Source of the DNA: Hyposmocoma kahamanoa
Lineage: Eukaryota > Arthropoda > Insecta > Lepidoptera > Cosmopterigidae
Assembly (NCBI RefSeq): GCF_003589595.1
Contig: NW_020653945.1
Location: forward strand, 8,122,976 to 8,186,975
Length of the DNA: 64,000 nucleotides
Direction: 5' to 3'
The stretch's first letter is position 1, and every line of letters begins with the position of its first letter. Positions 29,138-41,696 of the stretch are shown piece after piece. Under the pieces are notes generated by a model. It searched no databases, was not told the DNA's origin, and saw nothing but the letters and a program-made list of their open reading frames with translations. Both the position numbers and the translations under genes were made by a program.

Positions 29138-31072
29138 TAGAGCGAGCGGGAGGAGGTTTCACTAGATCACTAAATAGTTTTTGTGACGTCATAGTGGGTA
29201 CAAAAAATGTGGCACGCTTGGTTTTCTACTATTATAGTACTAAAGAATAGGTATTCTGCTACGTAGAAAAATTAAAAGTTTGCAGTTTATAGTCATTTAA
29301 TGAATAAACAATTATTGGAAAGATAATATTGAACGAATAACCTGGATCGAACAATATTCCTATAAATATCTATTTGTTATTGAATTTGTGGTGGTTATAA
29401 AAAAACAGTATATCAGGTCTCAATTAATCCAATATTTGTAACGAAGTCGTGATAGGTATTATATTGTTTTTTGCTGCTGATATTAGCGATTAGCATCTTG
29501 CGAGTGACACGTTGAATCGCCCGACACAACGTAATTGCATCATCGTCAAATATAGTCTATATCTACCATTGACCAAGTCAGTGGTGTGACGTATAGGTTT
29601 TAAATATATAATTGTACGGTTTACATTGTTAGTTTTGTACAGTTGTATTAATTTAACGTGGCATTAAAGAAGCAAGCAAATGTAACTGCTATGTTTTGCA
29701 CATTAGCAAAGTTAATGCGCTGGCGGCTTGTTGGTGAATTAAGTATGAATAAGATGTGTGTTTTTCGCGTCACTTACTTGTATTTGCAAGTACTGGCGCC
29801 TGCCTACGTGCGTCAGTCCGCGTTGCCAATGCAATACCTATTGAGATCTTAACGCGTAAATTAAGTCTTTGTTTATTTTATGTATTTGATGTTTTTATGT
29901 AGGTATGTATTGGCTCGCATATTTCATTCTGTCTGTGAGTCTGATCGATTTCTCAATGATAAAGTCGTCATTCAGTTTCTATTGTTTGTTGATTAATTAA
30001 TAAGTACCTATTGCAATTCGAAATTAATTAACAAATAGAGTTGCTGCTGGACGTCGTATTATTTAATTCTGGCGATTTGAAACTTGCTGAAACAGTAAAA
30101 GAAAATGATACTAACATGTTGGCACCTACCACGCGTTTGATCCCCAAATACCAGGTTAATTACCTAACAGGGTTCGTAAATACCTAGCTGGCTTGAATAT
30201 TGGTGTGTTTGTTTTTTTGCACACACTCAATATAGTAGTTTGTGGCTGAAGCATTATTATTGGAATCTAGGAGGACGCCATGCGTCAGCCCACGCACCGG
30301 TGAGATTGCATGCTGCGATCTTTATACTGCCGCCGCCGCTGTCAATGCGTGGCAGTAGCTACATTGTATCAATGTTTATCACATAACATATTAAGTACTA
30401 TTGCATAGAAAGTATAGTCAATGTATCTCACGAGCATGCCATGTTCTCGTGAACACTCAATAGATGCACATTTTTGTCGTATAAGATGTGTTTAACACAA
30501 TTTTTCAGTCAAAGCTGACATGTAAAAGAAATAGCACTTGCGTTAGCAATATGTGGTAATATTGATTAGAGATGTAACACTCGATTAGGAAAGTGTTGCT
30601 TCTGTAGAGAAAATAATTTAATAAGTTGATAGGTAACCATAAGACTAATAGAAAATTCATTCAGGCCTTCGCGGATAACTGAGTAAATCATGAATGTTCG
30701 TCGAATTTATGTAATTAACGAGACGTTTTCCACGGTAGAAAGCTAATGTGGTCGTGAATGAGGCGAACGAGAGCCACAGTGGCGGCAGCGGGCAAGTGAG
30801 ATGAAGTGACCAGAAACCGGTTGCAAGCGACCGGACGTCTCGCCAGCTTGCCACTGTATTGGCTACATTTTACTTGGCTTTCAAAATAAGCTTACATTAA
30901 AGAGCGTTTATTTAGACACTGATCGTTGGAGACTTTAAAATTTTCCTCCACAGTTAGCTTGTTTTTTGTTGTTCATAATACTTAAAATTGTTTTTTTTTT
31001 TTTTACGTAATATCACAGAAAAGATTTCGAAGAGTTATTTCGCCGTTTCCCTAAAAAAGACATCAACGCGAC

Positions 31073-31153
31073 GCGTACATTACAAGTTAAAAATTTAAAG
31101 CGTACATTACAAGTTAAAAATTTAAAGCGTACATTACAAGTTAAAAATTTAAA
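31073..31153. repeat. Three perfect 27-bp tandem units
   Basis: 'gcgtacattacaagttaaaa' plus 'atttaaa' is repeated three times without a change at 31073, 31100 and 31127. The identity implies a recent expansion. Confidence 0.95.
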
Positions 31154-31997
31154 CTCTACAAGTAGTCAGTCGTAACAACAATTTAATTGTAACTAAGTTG
31201 AGTAATTATTATCTATTGTCGGAGCATCGGCCGGTCGGTCATTAGAGCGTTAACATAGCCATATCGGATCATATCGTATTTACTCAAAGAGTTGCGTTTG
31301 CTTGGTAATGATATTCGTCATTTCTTGTAAATCATAATTGTATAGATATTGTAATTTCCATGATATAAATGAACGATTAAATCTGATGTTTAAATTAAAA
31401 GCAACATTTATGAGCAAGGTGTCTTCTAGGTATAAATAGTCCGTCACTAAGATGAAGAAATCAAGTAGGTATGCGGTTTTTAAGGTGTTCACGCGTCAGA
31501 TAGTATTTTATCTCGTATTTTAATCGTATATTTACTGGGAGCAGGGCTTACATTAAGCAGGATCCCACATAACGAAGAGTTCGTTTAGGTCAATCTAAAC
31601 TTAAGATCCAACTGGAACCAGTATAGACACTCTTATCAATGCTACGATCTCGAGAAATATACAAAATTGGGGCCCGGGCTAGTCCCATTTGAGCGACACT
31701 TGAGACGCACGTGTTCCTGACACTTTAGCCTCCATGGGCTCTCAATGCCATAAAGTTGAGGGATTGTGAACTGTGCTTCTTTCACCGAAGCATGAGAATC
31801 CAACACATTAGACAACATTGTACGTCATTATAGATATAGGAATACGGTGCTGATTGAAGAGTTTTATAGCTTCTGAATTCGATGTGTGAAAGTTATCCTA
31901 ATGATACTTCAATTAAGGCCCTGTTTCCTATGGTTTGTGTTGTAAGTTACATCGTTTCACATCCGTGCAGTGTTCATTGGTATGGTGAGCAGGCCGC

Positions 31998-32013
31998 GGC
32001 GTCGATGTGTCTG
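31998..32013 (+). promoter_or_regulatory. Match to Dpp silencer element, distal pair, site 1
   Basis: GGCGTC-GATGT-GTCTG fits GRCGNC-N5-GTCTG exactly. It lies about 12.7 kb upstream of the brinker start codon and 43 bp from the next exact match, in the same orientation. Confidence 0.6.
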
Positions 32014-32040
32014 TACGTCTGATTAGCTCTTTTTATGAGT

Positions 32041-32056
32041 GGCGGCCGCTTGTCTG
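32041..32056 (+). promoter_or_regulatory. Match to Dpp silencer element, distal pair, site 2
   Basis: GGCGGC-CGCTT-GTCTG fits the consensus exactly. The 43-bp start-to-start spacing to the site at 31998 is about four helical turns. Confidence 0.6.
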
Positions 32057-34597
32057 TACTACACAGCTATAAGGTCTTTGAGAGTTCTAAACCAAACGTA
32101 GAGATACACCATATTATAGTATCGTTAAGTCTTATGCATAACTCAAACATTACTTCAGGTGCTGCCGAGATTTCATTTTGTATACCATCTTAGGTAGCAA
32201 AAGTTTCGATTTCATGTTACATAACTACCCGAATTTCTCCCGATAATATTTTATGTAGGTAGTTTGGGAGTCAAAAAAACCATAGATGACTATACATTTA
32301 TATGAAAACTTATTAGTAGGTATTTACATATTTCTTTCCTTCCTCTTATAAATAAATTAATAAAGAAGACCTATTATGCATTGTGTTTCCGTGAGCGGTT
32401 TACCTATTATTATAAGGATTGCGCTCTTTCCGTCATGAAAGGAGCCGCCATGCGCCAGTGCCGCTGCTCGCGTCACTATAATACTAAAAACAATGTAATT
32501 AATTATCTCCGACCAAGTATTTATTCAATATGAACGTAACAAAAGTATCCTCTAAACACAGGACAGCTGTTTTTGTTTTGTTAGGAAAATCAATTGAAAT
32601 TAGGCTCAGAATGAAACCAGGAGCTATAGTGCTTTGTTCACATATACATTGACTTACTTAGCTTCAATGAAACAATTTGACGAGCGCATTCATTAAATCA
32701 AATGCGGACACCATGCGTTGCAAAAAGCCGTTGTGGAATATTTTGCCAGCGCCATGATGTCATGGTGGATTAAATTACTAGGTACTATGACCTTGCTTGT
32801 CAGTACGTACTACTGGCTGCTAGCTGCTTACCCACTGAATTATATGTAGCTACTTGGACATGCCATGTATTGAAGTACGTACACATATAGCTACAACCCC
32901 TGAGTATATACAGTTACTAAGCATTAACAACCTTAATCATTCTGTTATAACAGCTAGGTGGGCTTTCCATGTTGCTGAGCTAAATCATATAAATACATAA
33001 TATTATAAATTGCTTTTTTATTATATAGAATATCATTTTTCTTAGTATACTACACGTCGATGTGGTCGATATAGTCAATTGAGTGTAAGTAGTTCAAAGG
33101 ATGTAAAGTCAATGAGACTATTTCTATCTATAATATCTACTGGCGTCGTGAGGACTTCAAAATAAGGATTGTGGTCTCTATGTTCACGTAAACAGTGTGT
33201 GTGCACAAGGAATGAACAGGAAGGCAGAAAAATAGTAGACTCCGTCACGCCTTTGAAGTTTACAGCGTCAGTCATTTGTATACTTATACTTGATAAATAT
33301 ATGTCCTGAACCCACATACAAGCTGTTCTATTGCTTTGTGGAGCAAAAAATTTAAAAAAATGTGTAGCACCAACGTAGGTATTGAGAGTTAATTGAAAAT
33401 AAAACTTGTGTGAGTATTCGATATTTCGGGGAACAAAGGGCTTAAATACCAAACTACAAAGTTACAAGACGAGTAAAAACAAAAATTTATAAATGTTTTG
33501 ATTCTTTTTGGCGAGTACCTAAACTATAGTAGTAGGAGTACGGAGTACACACATACAAATACATATGCAAATAAATACATAAAAATATATCAAAGGAGCA
33601 TGAAAATTTTATCCAACTACTTCAGATTACAAATGTTTTGTAATATGGGACAATTACACCAATTATTATTGATTTTTAATCAAATAGGCTTTTTACGAAA
33701 AAAAGTGACGATATGGAAAATGCAGAAAGCATTACGTACGCAAATGAAGACGGGAAACAAAACAATATATCGAATAGAGTATAGGTTAACAATATAGAAG
33801 GTACAATGTAATTTGGTTCCAACTGGTAAGACCGGCTATTCGTTATCATAATAGCGTTTTGTCGCTTCAATTAAACGGGTTTTATTATTAAATTTGTCAT
33901 ATCGATACTGTCAGAGAGCAACGTCGTCGTCGCCTGGCGGGGCCTCTTATTAGCATGGATTAATTCTAATGAAGTGTAGCGCAGGGCCGGATCCCAAACT
34001 GTAGGTAGGTGTTTTCTGGCAACTCGCTCACCGAAAAAAGATCGACAAAACGTCACTGTCTACTTCATTACTAAGCGGGTGAGTACTTAACTACCTTGTT
34101 ACACTAGTATGTATGATAGGGTATAGGTTTTTTGTTGTTTTAGATTTGATTGGTCGTTGTGAATCTCCTAGCTTATATAAATGATGAGGTTTTTTTCACT
34201 TTATCGCTGTTTCTTGTGTCCTTCTTTATGTTTTACACATTTATGCTCTACCTCTGTTTTTTTTACAAACTTGATGTAATGAATATTCGTATTTTACGAC
34301 ATAAAATCAAGATTGTGATTCGTGACATTTGAAAAGTTACCATCGCTTGTTTTTAGACTAGCAGTTTTCTGCGAAGTTCTTCGCAATGATAATAAAAAAA
34401 CAGACAAACTTTGCTGTGTACGTACAAGGAAAATCTTTATTTTCCTCTATGACGCGGTATAACCTCAGTAGATCTTTATACTTAAACAATTATGTTAGAA
34501 CATTACCTTATGATTACATAGCTTTTCTGTTTAGAAGTAGGTGGTTATGTGTTTCTTAATTCTTATCGTAAGCGGCATAGAGTTGGATTTAAATCTT

Positions 34598-34630
34598 AAG
34601 TGTCAAGCTTGACGTGCTCTTGACCCTGTA
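34598..34630. repeat. Solo end of the 'gtcaagcttgac' MITE
   Basis: 'gtgtcaagcttgacgtgctc' followed by 'ttgac' matches the ends of the complete copies at 43250-43358 and 62512-62617. Confidence 0.6.
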
Positions 34631-34828
34631 CAGAGATGGTGACTTTATTGAATCCTGGTACGCTGCTTTGTATCGGGAGTTTTTTTTAATTTTAATTGAA
34701 GTTTCATTTTAAATGTGTATTTTTACAAAATATACAAGTTATCCAATCAAACAATAATGATTAAATGAGTCATGATTTGTTTAAAAACGTGTATATTATT
34801 GTAACGTGTGTTATAGTCGTCACCAAAT

Positions 34829-36155
34829 AAGAGGCGAGGAGAAGATAGTATGTGACTTTGAATGCGATCAATGAAACAATAAACAAACAATTATTAGCAT
34901 ACTTGAATTTCAAAAAAATACATAAATTTTATTGAAACATTATAATATTATATGACAAAACATATTTGGAGTACTGTTGTCGCACAAATTCCAAAATAAT
35001 ATGCAATTTTTAGTTACTTCGAAACGTCCTGAAAATTTTTTTAAGAAACGTTATTAAGCTATTTTTTTAAATAATAGTGTTGTAAACAATTAATCGCCGA
35101 ATTTCACCGAGTCACTTCGATTTCTCGGAAAAAATATTGACTTATTAAATATTAAAACAAAAATGTATAAAAATAGGTGTATTTTAAATAAATATGATAA
35201 ATACATATTTGACCACACCTATTGCAAATAAATTTATAATTTATTAAGTTTGAAAGAGCCCCGTACTCATAGCCAGATTTGTATTTCCTATTCTTTTTGC
35301 AAATTTTGAATTGGCAACTCTGATGATCAATCCAGCGATTCCACCCACCCGGCGCCGCACCCGCGCACCGCGCAGTCTTTCGCCATTTTGGAAGTTGATT
35401 GTGCGCTAGGTTATATTGGTGTTTTTCTTGTGACTCGGCTTTGCTTTTGTTCCTGTTTTCTATCACGTTGACTTTGGCTTAGATATGTTGGACTTGATTT
35501 CACGAAGTAACTGATGTGATGGTTATACAACACAACACTTTGTAAACTGATCCAATCAAGTCTATGTGAATCATAAGTGGAAGCTTTGTTGTTGATCACA
35601 AAAAAACGCATTTTAAAATTATTATAAGTATGAAAGAGGTTAAATACCACTTCCAATCATGAACATTATTTGAGATTGTTTGTTGTTGACATTGACAACT
35701 TCTAACTTATTGCCAGCCAAATAATGGAAAATTTATGAAATCCTTGGTTTCTTGGTAATGTAATATTTTTATGTTGTTGTTTTATCGATGAACATACTTA
35801 TTTACACTAAATTCTCGTAATAAACCATTTATGAATATCATAAAATCAAAATTAAAAGAATTGGATACAATTAATTCATAGGAATGTGGGACAATTTTAT
35901 AAAGATAAGAGGAATTGCTACAGAATTGCAACGAATTCTGTAAATAAATTGCTTTTAACAGAATTGCACAATTTGACCTTTTAGGCCCCCTGAACAACAA
36001 TGAAACGAAAAATAATCGAAACAAACACTTAAAATTTTGAATCGATTTCTCGTGAAAATCGTACAATGTGATTACCTATATGATTAGTTCACATCCCTAT
36101 TCGCGTCACGATGACAAGTGTCAAATTTGAACTCTCATTTGGTAACGACTATAAT
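34829..36155. mobile_element. TIR transposon family T, long copy
   Basis: The left end 'gtcgtcaccaaataagaggc' and right end 'ctcatttggtaacgac' are inverted, flanked by TATA on both sides. The first ~310 bp and last ~510 bp align with the shorter copy at 52101-52972. The central ~500 bp (about 35145-35645) is unique to this copy. In it, a minus-strand start at 35386 opens MAKDCAVRGCGAGW (stop at 35327), whose C-x4-C beginning resembles the start of a THAP zinc finger, as in P-type transposases. That reading is speculative. Confidence 0.7.
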
Positions 36156-36211
36156 AATGACCTTCAATATTGGATTCTTTGGAAATGTTCGATTGCGTAC
36201 TATTTAATTGA

Positions 36212-37492
36212 TACGTGAGGCGCACTACAAGTTTCTGGAATGAATAAGGAAAAAATGCTATAAATGGTCAGAAATGAATTAATTGTTTCTCAAAATATTC
36301 TCCGTTAGCGTTAATGCACTTTTTCATACGAATGAACCAATTTTGAAAACTTTTATGCCACTCCTCCGTGACAATCTCTGAAACACATTTTTCATATTCT
36401 TCGACAGCATCTTCAGGTGATGAAAATCGTTGACCGCGTAACTGGTTCTTAATTATTGGAAATAAATAAAAGTCACAAGGTCGGGACTGTACGCGGGATG
36501 GCTCATAAGGTTAACGTCGTTCACCTTCAACAATTCATTTGTATGTCTGGTCGTATGAGAACTGGCATTATCGTGATGCAAGATGATACGGCGTTTACGG
36601 TTATTTTTACGGAGTTTGTCAATAACTTGCGGCAAACAAATGGTCGTGTACCAATCACTATTCACGGTACAAGATTCTCCAAAGAAACAGTAGCCACGTG
36701 TCCAGTTTTACTAAAAAAGAAGCAATCATCCGCTTAGAGGCACTTTGCACGCGCGCCACTTTGACTGGTTTCGGCTCATTTTAAAAGACCCATACGCTGT
36801 ATTGCTGCTTTATTTTGGGATCGTAACAATAAATCCATATTTCGTCACCTGATACTATGTTCCAAACCAAAATTGACGCCCTTCGTTGAATCTGGTTAGC
36901 ATGGCATTGCACCAAGTGACGTGATTCGTTTTTTATGCCTCAGTCAAATTGTGTGGGATCCACCGAGAGCACAGCTTTTTACACCCAAATGTTTGTGTAG
37001 TATTGATTGTATTTGACTCATGCCTATGCCTAAAGATGCCCGAACCTCATGGTATGTCACATGCTTGTCTGTTTTGATCATACGGCGCACAGCATCGACG
37101 TTTTTGTTATTCATAGCAGTGGACGGACGACCATCACCAAATTCGTCACTGAGATTCACACGACCGCGTTTGAATTTTGCAAATCAGCTATAAATAGTCC
37201 TCTTGCAAGGTGTTTCATCGCCAAACGGAGTTTGAAGCCGACCGGAGCTCCGCTGAGCTGTTAAATTACACTTAAAGTCGTAGAAAATCATACCACGAAC
37301 ATTTTTACGAGTTAAATCCATGGTGATATAGACAACCAATTTCAAAAATGACGCCACAATGTAAAAACAAGTGACAGTCAGATGAGGCAAACTGTATTCT
37401 ACAGCCAAAGAGTTCCATTTTCAAATGTTGTAATTACTTTTTAAATATCGTTTATGTAAGTGGCTAGTTCCGGAAACTTATAGTGCGCCCTA
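36212..37492 (-). mobile_element. Mariner element with broken transposase
   Basis: Inverted ends 'ggcgcactacaagtttctgg' (left) and the complement of 'ccggaaacttatagtgcgcc' (right) bound about 1.28 kb, the usual mariner size. On the minus strand, from Met at 37321, MDLTRKNVRGMIFYDF begins the transposase. NLSDEFGDGRPSTAMN and VRRMIKTDKHVTYHEVRASL (HTH) follow, then IILHHDNASSHT and YSPDL of the catalytic core, spread over three frames. Frame changes and stops make it a dead copy. Confidence 0.88.
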
Positions 37493-37499
37493 TATATGC

Positions 37500-38060
37500 T
37501 TCATTATTGAACATTTACTGTCAAATTAATTCGCAATTGTAATTTTTGTACGTTATTGATCTTGAATTCTAAGTTTAAAATTATGTAAAAGATTGTAGCT
37601 GAAACTGAGAAGCAGAAAAAATACATTGTCGCGCGTACGGCGATAGTGGATCCATCTTTATCGGAAGCTAAGAATAATAACATGTTATTGTTTTAGATTA
37701 AAGGTATTTTTTAAATGTAATTTGTTTTAAAACGTATACGGATAATTTATTTTATAGTTGATTAATTAATAAGTCTTGCTCGGTATAAAACTGTACCCAA
37801 TTATAATAAAAAGTTTTTTATTTGATAATCTTCTTCAATAATGAATTCCTTAAAAATACTCGATTGCGTACTATTTAATTGTTCAGCTTCGTCAAAGAGC
37901 ATTTTACTTTTATGTAATTTCGAAATTGTAATTGTTGTATTTGATTGATTTTGAAATATAAGTTTAAAATTACGTAAAAGATTATAGCTGAAGCCGAGAA
38001 ACAGGAAATGTTTCAGCGCGCATGTCGTTGGTGCAGCCCTCTTTGTCGGAGATTTCATAA
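37500..38060. repeat. Imperfect duplication split by the mariner
   Basis: 'attgcgtactatttaattg' occurs at about 36190, directly before the mariner, and at about 37863. 'aagtttaaaatta.gtaaaagatt.tagctgaa' occurs at about 37573 and 37949, each followed by 'gcgcg.(t/a)..cg' and 'cttt.tcggag/a'. Two copies of one ~200-bp repeat lie side by side and the mariner inserted in the first. The minus frame 37801-38058 is a translation of this repeat. Confidence 0.55.
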
Positions 38061-38239
38061 CTTCTGGAATACGACCCTAAGAGGTAATTTTTGTACTGGT
38101 GAGTGTAATGTAACAATCAAGATAAGCTTATTGGTAAAAGTGAATAATAAATGGTTAAATAATTGGAATTTAGATATTTGATTTATTATACAATTGTATA
38201 TAATTAATTAATTGTAATTAATGTAATTTAGACAATCTT

Positions 38240-40330
38240 ATTCAAAATCTAATTCAAAATAATCTTTATTTCATAGGTAAGCATTATTACACTTGAAATC
38301 GTCACAATGGTTAAACTCTGCCGCTCATTCGTAAGGCAGATTCCCCTGAGAAGAATGAGCTAGAAACTCTACGGGTTGCTCTTTGTAAATAACATTTACA
38401 ATATTTATTTTTTTTATTTGAAACATCAGAGATCGAGACTACCTCCATGAGCTAAACGGGTTACTACCACGGATTTTTGTCATCCAAGTACGCAGAAGTT
38501 GTATAATAACCTTTAATATAAAGTTTTTGTTTCACTATAGTTTTAAGCCTCGTGAAAGGCAAATTTTGTATATCAACCGGAATCTTGTTATAGAAGCGTA
38601 TACATTGCCCCTTAAATGATTTTTTGACTTTGTGAAGACGACTATCAAGAAAAGCTAGTTTATTTCTATTCCTCGTATTAATGTTATGTCTGTCACTATT
38701 TTTCATAAATAAATTACTATTCCTTTTAACATAAATTACATTTTCATAAATGTACTGTGAGGCTAGTGTAAGAATGTTAATTTCCTTAAACTTATCTCTC
38801 AAAGATACTTTGGGGCCCAGATTGTAAATTGCCCTAACTGCACGTTTCTGCAGGACAAAGATTCTATTGATATCAGCGGCATTACCCCAAAGTAAAATGC
38901 CGTATGTCATTAGACTGTGAAAGTAGCTGAAGTAAACCAATCTAACGGTTTCGACGTCTGAAAGTTTTCTTATTTTTTTAATCGCGTACACTGCAGAACC
39001 GAGCCGTTTTGATAACTTACTTATATGGGGACCCCATTGCAATTTAGCATCTAACGTTATACCTAGAAATACAACTGTATCCACAAGATTCAATTTTTCG
39101 TTTCTAACTACAATGTTTGTAACCGTCTCTCTAACATTGGGTAATGTAAATTTCACACAATATGTTTTTTTCTCATTAAGAAGTAGGTTATTAACAGCAA
39201 CCCAATCAACTACTTTAGATATAGCATTGTTCACATCGTCGTAGAAACATTGGTGCCTTTTAACTTTAAATAATAAGGAAGTATCATCAGCAAACAACAC
39301 TATCTCATGTTTTATACCCTCCATAAGGCTAGGTAAATCATTAATATAAACTAAAAATAAAAATGGGCCTAGAATTGAACCTTGAGGGACACCCATGCTA
39401 ATTGCAGATCCTGACGATCTCGTACCGTTAACATCGACCCTCTGTACCCTACCACGCAAATACGATTTAAGAAGGTCGAGATCACGTCCCGCCACACCAT
39501 AATGGCGAAGTTTCCTGACCAGTGTATCATCGTGCACACAATCAAAAGCTTTGGAAAGGTCACAGAATACACCAATAGCATCATGTGAGACTTCCCATGC
39601 ATCAAATATATGATTAATCAACTCGACACCAGCGTCGGTTGTAGAGCGACCCCGAGTGAAACCAAATTATTTAGGAGACATTAAGTTATTACTATAAAAA
39701 TGTGCACACATCTGATTTAGAATAATTTTTTCAAATATTTTACTGAGAGTTGGCAGTATTGATATAGGTCTGAAATTGGTGGGGTCAGAAATACTACCAG
39801 ATTTGAAAAGTGGAATAACTTTACTTTGCTTCATGAAGTCAGGAAAGACACCATCATCAACACATTTATTAAAGACACAGGCTAAATAAGTTGCCTGACT
39901 GAAAAACCATCAAGATCAGCAGTATTTTTTATGTTTATAGACTTAAAGGCTTTAACAATATCGTTTGGAAATACATGACGGAACCTTAAATTAGTGATAT
40001 TAGCTGCATTATTTTCTTTTAGTAAGGATTCAGCGGCGGTGGGAGATGAATTTAACGACTTAGTAGTCATAATTGGAATGTCAGTAAAAAAATTTTCAAA
40101 TATTTTAGCAACTTCTGCGTCTGTGTTTACAATTTTGTCATTAAATCTTAGTTGAAAATCTAAGTTACGAGGTTTGACCCTACCAGTTACGCTGTTTATA
40201 ATATTCCAAGTTGTTTTTACTACATTCGCGCTGCTTTTTATTTTATTATTTATAAACATTGCTTTGGCTGCAACACAAACACGCTTAAACATTTTCGAAT
40301 ATTTCCTAACTATTATGATTAACATAACTC
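38240..40330 (-). pseudogene. CR1/jockey-group LINE, 5'-truncated, frame broken once
   Basis: The long frame 39621-38464 (385 residues) carries reverse transcriptase motifs A (VFCDLSKAFDCV), B (GVPQGSILGPFLFLVYINDL) and C (LFADDTSLLF), all with intact catalytic residues, then the thumb region and the C-terminal ILLWGNAADINRIFVLQKRA. The upstream frame 40325-39882 supplies the finger region (WNIINSVTGRVK and KAFKSINIKNTADLDG). Between them, near 39620-39900, the coding text continues but is interrupted by a stop and frame change. The endonuclease domain is missing. On the minus strand the 3' end has an AATAAAG and a terminal repeat of 'attttgaattagattttgaa'. Confidence 0.9.
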
Positions 40331-40624
40331 TACAGACATTAATAAATTATTATTTATCGCGTATAATGGTTTCCGCCACGATTTTGGGTAGAAAAGGGTT
40401 AAAACCGGGCGCTTTGGATAAAAAGTTAATAAAACCCTGGCAGATTGGGTTTTAATCAACTCCTACCTCTGCACCTGACGACAGATCAGCTGTATCAATC
40501 GCAACTGGCGTTAAGAAGGTGAGTCACTATTATATGACATAACTCCGTGCGCTAGCAAAACTCAAATTAGCCATATGTGTCCGATATTCGGAACTATCCA
40601 ATGCTAGTTACGCGTAATTATACT

Positions 40625-40815
40625 ATCCCCGATGGTAGGTACTAGGGAATATCTGTATCGCGGGTGCCATGGACACGCACATAGACAACCACAAATTACT
40701 CCCCAACTCACGAGAGAAATAAATGTAGGCCATACAAATATATCTCCCGGCCCGGGAACCGAACCCGGGACACCTGCATGGCAGTCCAGTAAGGTAACCG
40801 TTCGGCTATGAGATG
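40625..40815 (-). repeat. tRNA-headed SINE family S1, copy 3
   Basis: On the minus strand 'ggttcggttcccgggccggg' is a B box, with 'ttatttctctcgtgagttgg' and 'tccatggcacccgcgataca' downstream, as in 19785-20045. It abuts the RNase H remnant at 40816-41138. Confidence 0.75.
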
Positions 40816-41138
40816 AGGAGTGCTTCCCTAGCCTGTCTACAAACCGTACGGTTTGTCCAAGTGCCATTATGAATAGTTTTTGTACCTTTGTGTATATTTG
40901 CTCTTGACCATTGTAGTGGTAGGGGAGGAAATACAATAGGTTCTGGTCCTACAGCGTCCATCTCGGACCCTTTTCTGGCCAGTTCACCTGCTGCGTCATA
41001 GCCACATGACGTGAGCTGCTTTGTCCTTTGATCTACTGAGTTACGTGGTTGTGTATACATCTCCGTGAGTACTTGATGGCATTCATGGATAAGTCCTGAG
41101 TTTATGTCATAGCTGCTCAGTTCTTGAAATACTGACAA
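40816..41138 (-). pseudogene. RNase H domain remnant of a non-LTR retroelement
   Basis: The frame ends on ELARKGSEMDAVGPEPIVFP and later CRQAREALL, which are typical of the RNase H region of lepidopteran R1/jockey-like elements (usual form: ..GYDGNEKADELARKGS..). The beginning (INSGLIHECHQVLTEM) also fits. The middle is altered and the reverse transcriptase is absent, so this is a fragment. Confidence 0.7.
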
Positions 41139-41696
41139 TGTAGTACATATGTACGTATTTCTTTATTTTTTTATATACTTAGTGGCAGATTTTTAAGTGT
41201 CGTCAAATTTCAATATTTGCAATTTGCGACATTATAAACATAATTAGATGAGTATCAATTAATAATGATGTAGGTAGAACACATAAATGACTCGCACGCA
41301 TCGCATGAGAACAAAATTCACGTGATAGAAGTCTCTGAGTACATAAAGAAAGAAGCAACCTTAAACTATATTATCCTCTGGTGTTTCGCGGAAAACGAAA
41401 ATCAGTTAGATGGTTCGTCAAACTCGTCACATTGTTACCAAATTAAAATACTTGAAAAACCACACCTAATTCTCGGTGAAACTTAACTTGAAATGATGAT
41501 TAATTTACGTCGATCGAGTGATTGGCACATTATGCCGCAGACAATAGAGCTTCACGTTTACACACAGTGAATCATAAATTCATTCTAACTATCGTGTCTT
41601 CAAATTAACTTCTTTAAAAACGCCGACAATTTAAGAAATGTTTGGAATGTTTTGTTAACCACTTGTAAACCGATACCGTCATAAAAATGTAGCGTA

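Larger units (their letters stand above)
29140..34590. other. Gene-poor DNA upstream of brinker
   Basis: Frames here (for example 33075-33452 and 33498-33797) have the composition of chance AT-rich translation and match nothing I know. The notable features are the 27-bp tandem repeat at 31073-31153 and two silencer-type sites at 31998-32056. Confidence 0.5.

Noticed and set aside
33075..33452. 125-codon minus-strand frame
   Set aside because: Chance-like composition, no domain, no splice or promoter context.
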